Shown here piece by piece: positions 24,260-33,670 of a stretch of 64,000 nt of DNA. Position numbers and translations under genes: made by a program. The notes under the pieces were generated by a model. The model was not told the origin of the DNA. It did no database searches and saw nothing but the letters and a program-made list of their open reading frames with translations. Source of the stretch: Trichopria drosophilae (taxonomy: Eukaryota; Arthropoda; Insecta; Hymenoptera; Diapriidae); NCBI GenBank assembly GCA_030407085.1, contig CM059586.1:13968001-14032000 (forward strand), written 5' to 3'. Positions within the stretch are counted from its first letter, which is position 1; each line of letters begins with the position of its first letter.

Positions 24260-24600
24260 CCCTTTATTTAGTCGGAAACTTTCACCCGAACATCGTAATT
24301 CACAGGTCTTAAGTATTTACGAGGATCGGCTACCGATAAGTAAACAATTTATTTGTTCGTGGGAAGCAAGTTACGATTTATACACGATTAGGGATTTACG
24401 TTTTCTCTGCTCGGGATCGTATTGCGGACTAAAATTTCTGTAGATAGTTTCGAGGTGTCAAAATGGAGGTATGTCGCATAATGTCGCCTTCCGAACGGCT
24501 TTGAACGTACAATAAAATCGTTTCTCGCGTGATCGAGATAAGACGGTAATTTACGTCGACAGCGATGCATTATGCGTCATACTTGTGCAGACTTTTATAA
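24260..24600. other. GC-richer island, unassigned
   Basis: The sequence is of mixed composition with many CpG, including a forkhead-like GTAAACAA near 24340. A 60-codon minus-strand frame is not distinguishable from chance. It is a candidate regulatory element only by its composition. Confidence 0.3.
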
Positions 24601-25221
24601 AATATATTTATGTTAAATTTATTTCATTGCGTATTCCGCAATCAAACAATTGAACGGCAAGTTTTCCTCTGATTTATGAGGATTTCATTCAAAACTCCGT
24701 ACTTATTTTTCATTACATAAGTTTTTATTAAACGCAATAAATATTTCTGCACATTCTTGCGATACATTTTACAGCCTATTCTAGCATTGTCGTCGATTTT
24801 TATTGCATGTCATGCAACGTTTCCATTTCTTGTGAGAGAAATCCAATTTTGTTCTTTCTAGAAGAAAAAAATTTGTAATTTCATATTAGGGATGATCCAA
24901 ATAAAATCAGTGAATTGTCGAATTATGACGCAATATAACTTATTCGTAAATATACTTTCAATAAATAATAAGTTTTTGTAATCTTAGTAATGTAATATCA
25001 ATTTTTTTATTATTTACATCACACGACAATATTTACCCATACCATGGCTGCAATGTCTCATAGATGTCTGTATTTATATTCGTCTCGAAAATAGAACGAT
25101 GTATCGAAATAACCCAAAATTCGAAAATACTCTTAAGGGTGACATCTACAACTGTGATTTGTAGTATTTTATTTTACTTAGCAGTGGCATTACCAAAATT
25201 AGAAAAACTAACTTAATTACT
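24601..25221. other. AT-rich sequence, nothing recognised
   Basis: No gene or repeat stands out. Confidence 0.5.
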
Positions 25222-25223
25222 TA

Positions 25224-25597
25224 CCCAGAAAAAAGTCTTAAAATTGTTACATCTCAAATTAAGCACTGTAAAAGTCTTAATTTCAGCCTAAAATTGGGCT
25301 AATTTTCTTAAATTAAGTCAATATACGCGCTCAAAACCGTGTTTTTAGTTTCGGAAACTTACTTTTAGTCAATATTCAGGTTGGAAATAAGAATTCTTTA
25401 GCTTAGCTGTGACAAGCTCGAAAAATTGTTCTTTAAACATAAATGTCGACTAAAATTAAACTTTGCTGTATGAAAGAAAGACTTTAAGCTCAAATATTGA
25501 CTAAATTTAAGAAAATTGGCACAATTTTAGGCTGAAATTAAGTCTTTTACAGTGCTTAATTTGAGATGTAACAATTTTAAGACTTATTTTTTCTGTG
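25224..25597. mobile_element. TA-flanked palindromic MITE (374 bp)
   Basis: The left end CCCAGAAAAAAGTCTTAAAA and right end TTTTAAGACTTATTTTTTCTG are inverted and abut TA on both sides. The arms pair for about 75-95 bases, including CATCTCAAATTAAGCACTGT and its inverse, then TTTCAGCCTAAAATTG and its inverse. The centre is unpaired and carries TTTCGGAAACTTA. The general end form (CACRGAGAAAA) resembles other TA-flanked elements in this window, though the interior does not. It has no coding capacity. Confidence 0.8.
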
Positions 25598-25779
25598 TAA
25601 GTTTGTAAGGCTATTTCACATAAATGACAATAATTGGATAAATCTTTGAAAAAACAACAACATAAAAATAATTTTCTAATGCACAATTTCGACGTATTTT
25701 TCCACCTACTTAAATTTTGCGGTTGAATGCGGAATCGTTATTTTAATAAACCCGTCAAAACATTTTTTTTATAGTACAG

Positions 25780-26000
25780 TAGATTGACCCTTATTTCCTG
25801 TTGCTCTTTTATTTTCTGAACGCTACCGCTCTTATACCCCTTTCGGTCCTGTACAGCGTTCTCCCAGCGTCCGTGCGAACGCAGCATGCGCATGCGCGTA
25901 CTCCCGTTGTGAGTTCACGAAAAGTGCGCATGCGCGTACTGTCGTGAGCGCTCTCTTAATACCGTAAGGAGGGATTCGTTGAGGAGGGGGTACGAATTTA
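25780..26000. promoter_or_regulatory. GC-rich patch with two NRF-1-like sites
   Basis: TGCGCATGCGCG occurs at 25887-25898 and 25926-25937, each followed by TACT(C/G)(C/T)CGT, so a 20-base unit is directly repeated 39 bases apart. The word matches the core of the NRF-1 (erect wing in flies) binding site, a common element of housekeeping promoters. The patch is an abrupt CpG-rich island in AT-rich sequence. No open frame or initiator is evident next to it, so either a promoter for a transcript outside my recognition or a plain duplicated repeat is possible. Confidence 0.35.
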
Positions 26001-26456
26001 AGAAGAAAGCGGCAGTCCGGAATAAAAATTGTTAATTCGATAATTTTTAAGAGATTACTTAGTTTGATTTGGTAAAATAAATATTCTCAATTAAAAAAAA
26101 ACAGAATTTTAACATTTTCTTTAGTCAAAACATTGGACCTCAAAGGGCCTAGACGGATAAGAATGTCAAAATTGCCCCAGCTCCTTTTAAGTATAGAAAA
26201 ATTACCGTATGTTTATCATCCCAAATTTGTAATTTAATAAATAAAAAAGTATTTTCCTGAAAGTTTCAAACCTTTATCTGTTTAAGTGGTCGCGTAACGT
26301 TAAAAATAGTCTTCTTCGATTTTTATTTTTTCTCGAAAACCACATAACTTAAAAATTTGAAAAAATCAGAAAAATAGTGCTTATCGAAACACACGAAACA
26401 ATATTTTTTTTATTATTTAATAACCTGTACATAACGAAAGAAATATTTAAATTTGC
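26000..26456. other. AT-rich sequence, nothing recognised
   Basis: No gene or repeat structure stands out. Confidence 0.5.
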
Positions 26457-26557
26457 AAAATTCATTTTTACTAGCTGATATAGAGTTGGAACCGCCATTT
26501 TTTTCTCAAAATTCATTTTTACTAGCTAAATGTAGAGTTGGCACCGCCATTTTTTTC
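26457..26557 (+). repeat. Tandem duplication of a 51-bp unit
   Basis: AAAATTCATTTTTACTAGCT begins at 26457 and again at 26508. Each copy continues through AGAGTTGG(A/C)ACCGCCATTTT. The short open frame over it simply reads the same peptide twice. The CCGCCATTTT word links it to the AAAATGGCGG module seen elsewhere. Confidence 0.75.
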
Positions 26558-26654
26558 AAAATTGCATCTTCACGATCTGCATTTTGTCAAATTTTTTCGA
26601 AATTTTATATTTGGTGCGACTTGGTGAAAATCATTAAAAGCTTGATTGTGAAAT

Positions 26655-27350
26655 CACCGATATAACCCAACAGCCGAAAGACATCTTGAAGAGCTCTTTA
26701 AGAAGTCAATACTTATCAGAAAGAACTCTTAAAGTGATCTTTAAGAAGATTTATGCGTCGATTTTAAGAGCTCTACAAGACCTCTTAAATATGAGGTCTC
26801 AGAAAAGAGGTCTTATTTAAGAGCTTTGACATATTAAGTAAATAATATAAATGAAAACAAAATTTCTGAAAATCACACATTCTATTTTTTTATCTTAATT
26901 AATTTATATATTTTTTACCTGGGTTCCATTTTACCATTTGTATAGTTATATATTGAAAGGTTATTACATTCAATAGAATGGGGATCATACAATAATAGTA
27001 CAAAATTATGATAACACTTGCTAAATATCGTAAAAGCACTTATTTTGTCATTGTAGGTTATAATCTATCGGTCTGCATATGAAGTAAATATCGCGCGATC
27101 TTATTTTTGGATTCAACAGCCACCTAGCGGTCTCGCGAAGAAGTACAGATCTCAACTCTGGGAACCCATTTACTAAAAGAGAGATCGTCCAAAACTAGAT
27201 AGCTTTAAGACCTCACACAAGACCCCTTCGAGATTACGATTTTAAGAAGTTCTAAGTAAGACGTCTTTAAGAGCTCCTTCTATAGGTCTTTTTGGATATA
27301 TCTTTGCAGTGAGCTCTGGACGACCTCTTTAAGAGGTATGTGCTCTATGG
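26655..27350. repeat. Element rich in GACCTCTTAAGAGCTC-type motifs
   Basis: The words AAGAGCTC, GAGCTC, CTCTTAAA and AGACCTC occur many times in both orientations near the left end (26675-26825) and right end (27205-27335). The outermost parts are roughly inverted: ATATAACCCAA and GAAAGACATCTT on the left, GGTCTTTTTGGATATAT on the right. The centre is unrelated AT-rich sequence with a CTCF-like word. It reads as a non-autonomous element whose ends hold subterminal repeats, but the boundaries are uncertain. Confidence 0.45.
27118..27133 (-). promoter_or_regulatory. CTCF-like motif
   Basis: On the minus strand this reads GACCGCTAGGTGGCTG, close to the CTCF core CCGCNAGRNGGC. It lies inside the repeat-like segment 26655-27350. 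Motif resemblance only; binding is not shown. Confidence 0.3.
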
Positions 27351-27589
27351 GAATATATGACGATTCCGCTGAGTAGTTTGCTAGTAGACGAGGATTAACT
27401 TTTTCATCTTTATAAAATAATCGAATACACCAAATTTAAACGATTTCTTAACGATTAAGAATCCTTTACATTAAAGAATTTTTTGCCTGAGTAAAACCCA
27501 ATCATTTTTAATAAGCAGTATAATATCGAAGGAGGGAGGACCCCGTTGAAATTTGCTAGTTAATCGTTGGACGAAAATAGTAAATTGGA

Positions 27590-28260
27590 TGGTTTAGACA
27601 TCATTTATACTTTTCCTAAAGTCGAAATCGGATAAGCCCGACGGTTTCCGAATACATTCTCGGGGCGTCGATGGTGTGTTTATATGTATACACGGTGGTC
27701 CCTTTCGCTCGCGCGGGTAATCACAGGGTAGTGCAGAACGCCGTAATGCCGGCCCGTTTAAGCTTATACAACGTGGCAATTTCATTGTTGCGGTCGGGCA
27801 ATTTACTAAGCATTACGCGAAATCGTATAGACTGCAGCTGAACAGTAACGAGACGACTCGTCCCATCCATTATTCATCGCCTACTCACTCAGTCCGTGCA
27901 AATCGTCGTCGTCGTCGTCCCGCACATGCAACGAGCGGCTTTAAATCTCACCCAACGAGATCGTCGTCTTCGGTCTAACGCCTCTAGTAACGACCGCTAT
28001 CCTCCTAAAGGCGAACGTTAACGCTCACTCTTTCATCGGAGGCAGGAAATTTATTAAAAATCGGGAATGAATATAAAATTAGCTCAGAATGTCGTCATTA
28101 AAGCCTCGAAATCCAATTATTCACGTGAAGAAATTCGCGCCGAAGACTCGTTCGCTCTTTTAAATTATCATAATGTATTTAGTTTAACGAGCAACGATGG
28201 TATAATTCGGATAATATTTTTTAATTAAGCGGTATTTACTCTGTCGTTAGTACATCACTC
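27590..28260. other. GC-richer island with (TCG)n tract
   Basis: The composition rises sharply, with many CpG and a TCGTCGTCGTCGTCG run at about 27904-27918. A 63-codon minus-strand frame (27594-27785) reads through without recognisable domains. The island is another candidate for a regulatory element or unrecognised exon. Confidence 0.35.
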
Positions 28261-28609
28261 AAGTAATTTTAATAATCGCGATTTAATTGAAACTTTTTTT
28301 ATAAACTAGATTAGATTTTAATGTATGTCTCGAAGGATGTGGATCCTTTACACTTTTATTATAAGGACCATTTTATATACGGGGCATTCCACACCAGACG
28401 TACCTCTTTGCGAAAAATATTTTTTTTTAATTTGTTTTTGCACTTGTGTTATGTAGACTACATTCGCGATTTTCAACCCATAACCTCAATACTTTTTGTT
28501 ATATGAACAATCTTACACATAAATTTTGTATAGAAATTATTTTTAGTTTCGCGGAAAAATAAAAAATTCTCTTTTAAAAATCCTTTGTATGCTTTGGTTG
28601 TTTAAAAAC

Positions 28610-28790
28610 TACTAAACCGATATGGTTAGATCAGTTAGGTTCACGAAACGAAATGGTTATAATAACCAAACGGATTCGGTTATTAATATTGAATGAGATC
28701 GGTTATTGCAACCAAATGGTTCTGTTATCGGTACCAAACTGTCCAACGATGTAAACCACATGGTTCGAGTGACAGAACAAAACTGTTCGA
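28610..28790. repeat. Cluster of AACCAAATGGTT-type palindromes
   Basis: Words such as GGTTAT, ATAACC, AACCAAATGGTT, CACATGGTTCG and AACAAAACTGTTCG recur every 15-30 bases in alternating orientation. The cluster stops exactly at the TTAA where the next element is inserted, so the insertion may have cut it. I do not recognise the source. Confidence 0.5.
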
Positions 28791-28794
28791 TTAA

Positions 28795-30291
28795 CCCTTT
28801 TCGTCCCAAAAGTCCGGAATTTGGACACAACTTTCAACGATGTAACTTTTGTTCCAAAAAGCGTTACAAAAAATTGAAATAAGTCAAAATCGATAAATTT
28901 GGACCTCCTCTTTCAAATGACGTGGTCAGAATCAGCCGGAAATTATAGAGAAAAAAGTTATGATCATTTTTACGAAAAAAATACTGATTTTTTCGACGTT
29001 ATTTCCCAATAATTGCGTTTTTTGACATTGAAAAGCGCAGTGCTGATCGTTGCAAATCATACTAATCGCGTCTTTTTGCTCAGACCATTCTTCTCCAGTC
29101 GGATTTTTTTCAAAAAACAAAATGGCGGCTTCAAGATGGCGTCTGGAAGTTGTAAGTTTGAATTTTCTCGCACAAATATCAATTATTTGACCGTTAACGG
29201 CTCAAATCATGGAGAATTGCAATGAAAAAGTAATTATTAACATTTGTGAATACCTAGACATCCTGATTTATTCATAACCTCATAACCTCAAATTGGTTAG
29301 ACACAATGGGTTTATACTGATTATTTGTCTAATTTTCACACAATTTTCGACGTTTCCGTAACATTACTTGTGTGAAATTAAAAATGACCATATACCCTTA
29401 TGACCTATTAATTATCGGTTTATAACCTTAAAATTTAATACAGTTCGACTTTTTTTATTTTTTTTATAATACTTTTCTTCATTTTTTTAATTTTAATTTT
29501 ATTACTTTCATTTTTTTGTAATTAAAACACACGTGGAGACAAGGAGAAAATATTTTTTGTTTATTTTTATGATTTGTTTTGTATTTTGTAAATCAATAGT
29601 GCGGATATTGAAAGTTATGTCGCACTATAAGCTGTGGGTGGTGACCTGCACTCAATTTGTAGGTTATAAACAAATTCTTCATAGGTGACAATCATATATG
29701 GTCATTTTCAATTTCATACGTACGCAGTGATACGGAAACATCGGAAATTGAGTGAAAATCAGACAAAATATCGGTAAAAACCCATTGTACATGACTAATT
29801 TGAGGTTATGAATGAATCATGATAGGAGTAAGTATTCACAAATGATAATAATTACTTTTCCATCCCAGTTCTCCGTGATTTGAACCGTTACGCGGTCAAA
29901 TAATCGATATTTGTGGGTGAAAATGTAAAATTACAACTTGGAGGACGCTATCTTGAAGCCGCCATTTTGTTTTTTGAAAAAATTCCGACGGGAGAAGAAT
30001 GGTCTGAGCAAAAAGACGCGATTAGTTGGTTTTGCAACGATCAGCACTGCCCTTTTCAATGCCAAAAAACGCAAATACTGGGAAAAACGTCGAAAAAATC
30101 AGTATTTTTTTCGAAAAAATGATCATAACTTTTTTCTCTGACATTTCCGGCTGATTCTGACCACGGCATTTGAAAGAGGAGGTCCAAATTTATCGATTTT
30201 GTCTTGTTTAAATTTTTTTTAAAGCTGTTTGGAAGAAAAGTTACATCGTTGAAAATTGTGTCCTAATTCCGGACTTTTGAGACGAAAAGGG
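28795..30291. mobile_element. TTAA-flanked piggyBac-type long hairpin (1497 bp)
   Basis: Both ends abut TTAA (28791-28794 and 30292-30295), with ends CCCTTTTCGTCCCAAAAGTC and the inverse. The arms pair over most of the element, roughly 600-700 bases each: GGACCTCCTCTTTCAAATG, GCGTCTTTTTGCTCAGACC and CAAAATGGCGGCTTCAAGA all have clear inverses, and a central AT-rich loop holds CATATACCC and its inverse. TTAA duplication and CCC ends point to the piggyBac superfamily; without a transposase it must be non-autonomous. Short frames of 60-70 codons on both strands are shadows of the arms. A partial sibling lies at the right edge of the window. Confidence 0.85.
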
Positions 30292-30295
30292 TTAA

Positions 30296-31235
30296 TATAA
30301 CTAAAAAGTGTGAATATCTCAACATAACGGTAAGTTTTGCTACAACCAAACTCATTAAATTAGTATAAGACTTACAATACCGCAAAAAGATATTAAGTAC
30401 GGTTTAATGGCACTCAAGGGTCCAACGAAATGTCTTGTCGATAATGTATCTATTGGCAATGTTTATGTTTTTTTGTAGATATTGTTTAATGAAAAAATTG
30501 TTACATCTTCTAATTAACAATTTTTCAAGATGGGCAATTTATCTCAATATCCGAAAACTATAACTTCATTGATTCGTGTAGAAAATGAATCGAATGAAAA
30601 TAGATTAGAAGAATTGATCCATAATAATAATAGAAAAATATCAAGTGGAATTCAAGGAGTGAATGCTAGAGAAAAAACGATCCAATCAAACAACCTATGT
30701 GGAAATTTGTCTAGTTTTACTAGTTTGGCGTAAACTAAACAGAAACTAGACACATACTCGACAAACTAGACAGTTACGATTTAGAAATTGGTTGGCACGG
30801 AAACCTGCCAGAAACTAGCTTCAATTTCCATCTTATTTTACATTATTTTATCGAATGTTTTATAATCAATTGTTTTTTTAATATTTCTCATGGCAGGTAA
30901 CACATTTCTATTAAATAAATGATATGTTTCATTTTTATAGCATTGGATTTTAAGATATAGCACAAGATTTCTTCTACAACGTCTTTCAAATGGCGGAATG
31001 TTCCGGCATTTAAATTTGGGCGTGCAACCCGTCAGCCATTTACAGTGAAGTGCGAACACGCATGCTCCACTTTCTCCTTGCAATCGTGGACTACGTCGGA
31101 ACTCTTCGGCCGTTTTCGGTAGACTGCTATGTTAATTATATACTGAACTCGACTTACTGAACAATATTATTTATAAAATTTATAGAAGTAGGTATGTTAT
31201 ATCCAGAAAATTTGTAAGTAAATTCTCCCGAACCT
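30296..31235. other. AT-rich sequence with AACTAGAC words
   Basis: A 67-codon frame (30530-30733, plus) begins ATGGGCAATTTATCTC and has a plausible amino-acid mix but no recognised domain. An 81-codon minus-strand frame lies at 30838-31083. Between them AACTAGA recurs several times at about 30700-30820. I cannot support a gene call. Confidence 0.4.
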
Positions 31236-31236
31236 A

Positions 31237-31323
31237 CCCGAGCAGAAATTTGTTCAGGCCCTGATCAGGGTGTAACGCTTTTGAACAAGCCCTGATCAGG
31301 GCCCTAATAAAATTATACTCGGG
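31237..31323. repeat. Very small TA-flanked palindrome with CCCTGATCAGGG
   Basis: The ends CCCGAG and CTCGGG abut TA on both sides. Inside, the perfect palindrome CCCTGATCAGGG occurs twice, each next to a TTGTTCA/TGAACAA word. It is about 87 bases long, which suits a minimal MITE or a hairpin-forming remnant. Confidence 0.55.
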
Positions 31324-31614
31324 TATGCGCGGACTCGGACAAAATTAAAATGAATATTATATTATATTTGAATATCCAGTGAAGAACATACAAAAAATAA
31401 TATCCACGCGTAAAATTTCCAAAATAAAAATCCAACAACTGAAATATCTCATACAAGAAACCTAAAAACAAAATTTTCATTGTATCATAAATTTAATGCT
31501 CAAAAATCACTTTAACTGACAATATAAACGAAGTACATCAATGATAAATTATAGATTTATTATACGTAGCCTAACCGATCTTAACTAAACCTAACCTAAG
31601 TCTACCCAACACTC

Positions 31615-31740
31615 TAACATTCTAAAAGTGACAATATCACGTTCACTTAATGTGAAATGCAGTTTTTCGCGATATTACAACAATAAGTTATTTTCTCTTG
31701 TACTAAAGTGAACATTTCACTTTTATAAAAAAGTGAGGCT
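31615..31740. repeat. Cluster of TCACTT/AAGTGA mini-palindromes
   Basis: Words AAAGTGA, TCACTT, GTTCACTTAATGTGAAA and GTGAACATTTCACTTTTAT occur in quick succession in both orientations. The same kind of cluster appears at 32676-32850, 6845-6885 and 58045-58145. The two clusters here flank about 950 bases and might be the ends of one element, but their CCTAACCTAA neighbours run in the same direction, so I keep them separate. Confidence 0.5.
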
Positions 31741-31873
31741 AGAACCCGTGTAGAAATTCAGTGTACACAGTGACATGTTTACAAAGTGACACACTGAGTG
31801 CGGCCATTTGGAACTGAACTTTGGTCAGATAATCTAATGGAAAGACGGAGAGACTAGAAAATTGTGGAACACT

Positions 31874-31889
31874 TGCCGCTTGGTGGCGC
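31874..31889 (+). promoter_or_regulatory. CTCF-like motif
   Basis: TGCCGCTTGGTGGCGC fits the CTCF core well. It lies in a short GC-richer patch (31740-31960). It faces away from the similar word at 27118-27133. Motif resemblance only. Confidence 0.3.
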
Positions 31890-31959
31890 GTATGTATCGT
31901 TTCCAATACTTCCACCCTATGAAGTATCATTCCCGCAAGCGGTGAAATGCGATTAATCA

Positions 31960-32675
31960 GTTATATAAGAAATTCGCGTTCTGAATAAATCGTACCAGGA
32001 TCACTCGTTGTTTGGGATTACCGAATGGAATAATAGACATCGATAGTCCGTAATCTATGGAAATTAGTTGATGATTGTTTACCCGAGTAAATACATATGG
32101 ATCATTCCATGTATTTACAATCCAAATTTTGTTCTATAGAATATTTTTTTCTTGCTTTTGACAAAAAAATAAAATATCCATGTTTTTTTTATTTGAATAT
32201 GATATTGAATATTTTCGAGATACGATTTTTCAAAGTTTTTAAGAAAAGAAAAAAACAACTTTTGGAAATGCTTGTAACTCGGAAAGTATTCATTGTACAA
32301 AAAATGTTATAAGAAATAAAAGTTTCCTATTGATTTAAACTTTATGTCGAAACTAAAAAAGAAATTTGTTTAGTGTTTTTTAATCCGTAAGTTTGACAAT
32401 TTTTATAAACAAATTAGATTATATCAGATTCGGTATATTTTTTTTTGTTACTATTTTGCACTGAAAATACGTATTCAAGTCCGTAGAAGATACTGTAAAA
32501 ATGTCAGAATAGACCGTTCATAACTTGTCGAGAATAAGTAATTGTTTTTGTCAAAAGCAAGAAAAAAAATATTCCATTGAAAAAAAAAATTGGATTGTAA
32601 ATTTCACATGGAATGACCCGTATATAATTAAAAAATATGTAAATAATATTCGAGACATATTACATATTCGCTTGT
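31960..32675. other. AT-rich sequence, diverged inverted segment
   Basis: GATCATTCCATGTATTTACA with TCCAAATTTT near 32100 is answered by TTGTAAATTTCACATGGAAT near 32595, and TTCTTGCTTTTGACAAAAA near 32150 by TTTTTGTCAAAAGCAAGAA near 32547. These are inverted pairs about 400 bases apart. The region 32097-32630 is therefore probably another palindromic element whose ends I cannot place. Open frames of 60-70 codons on both strands are incidental. Confidence 0.5.
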
Positions 32676-32850
32676 GCTTTCAGTGAAATTTCACTTTGTA
32701 TAAAGTGACATTTGCACTTTTACTTACAATGAAAAAATCCACTGTTTAATAAAGTGAATTTTCAGTTTTAGGAGAGTGATCCAATTGGTACTATATCGAA
32801 AAATGGATTTTCACTATTATAAAGTGAGTTTTCACTTTAAAGATTTTAGA
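32676..32850. repeat. Second cluster of TCACTT/AAGTGA mini-palindromes
   Basis: Words such as AATTTCACTTTGTATAAAGT, TAATAAAGTGAATTTTCAG and CACTATTATAAAGTGAGTTT follow each other. Each can fold on itself. Spacing is 25-60 bases. It is followed by a CCTAACCTAAC run. Confidence 0.5.
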
Positions 32851-32869
32851 ATGAACCTAACCTAACATG

Positions 32870-33670
32870 ACACATGTTAGAGATGTTTGCACCGGATATT
32901 TTCGCTTTAGATTATTCATTTCGGACCGGATATTTTTTCACGAAACCTGTATAATTCCAAATATAATAACTAAATTAAAAAAAAAATACGTATATAACCG
33001 GATATTATTGTGTATACTTGCACCTAGAATGATATATAATTACATATAATCAATATTTTGAAATAAGCAGTGCTTGATGCACGTTAAAATTATTCGACCA
33101 ATTGTAATTTATGGATGTTTAGTTTTGGGATTTAATCGATCATGTATAAGGAGACATTTTGGAAAAAGATGAATTTATAATCTATTTGCAAAGCTCAAAG
33201 CGAAGGATTAAAACCTTTGTTCGGGTCCTCTTCAGTATTAAATACCTTTTATTTTTCAGCTATGTTGTTAAACTTGTACATTAATCTGTTACGTGCGTTT
33301 GCGAACATTTTTTTCAAATTTTTATTCTCGTAAATGTTTTTCATAAATATTTCGTGGTAATGAACATTGATTTCTCATTTTCCTGATGTCCTTTATTATG
33401 TATTGAATATCTTCAATTTCCTGATTTAGTAATTTCTTTATATCGGTCGCTAAAACTATTGTAAGATGCTTCGACCAAAAAATTGTTGAATTTTGATATG
33501 TGATTCCTGTTGTACAAATGTGGAGATAATAAATTGATTTTTTAATGTATACAATTTATTTTTTCTCAATATATGACTTTAGAATAAAATAAACAAAATA
33601 ACACATACGTCACAATGCTCCAGCAACAATCTTTAGTTATTACATCCACGAACACTTTCCTGTAATCTAG
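32870..33670. other. AT-rich sequence, nothing recognised
   Basis: No gene or long repeat is visible. Confidence 0.5.

Noticed and set aside
30530..30733. 67-codon frame with protein-like residue mix
   Set aside because: Short, without domain, splice sites or a neighbouring exon; cannot be told from chance.
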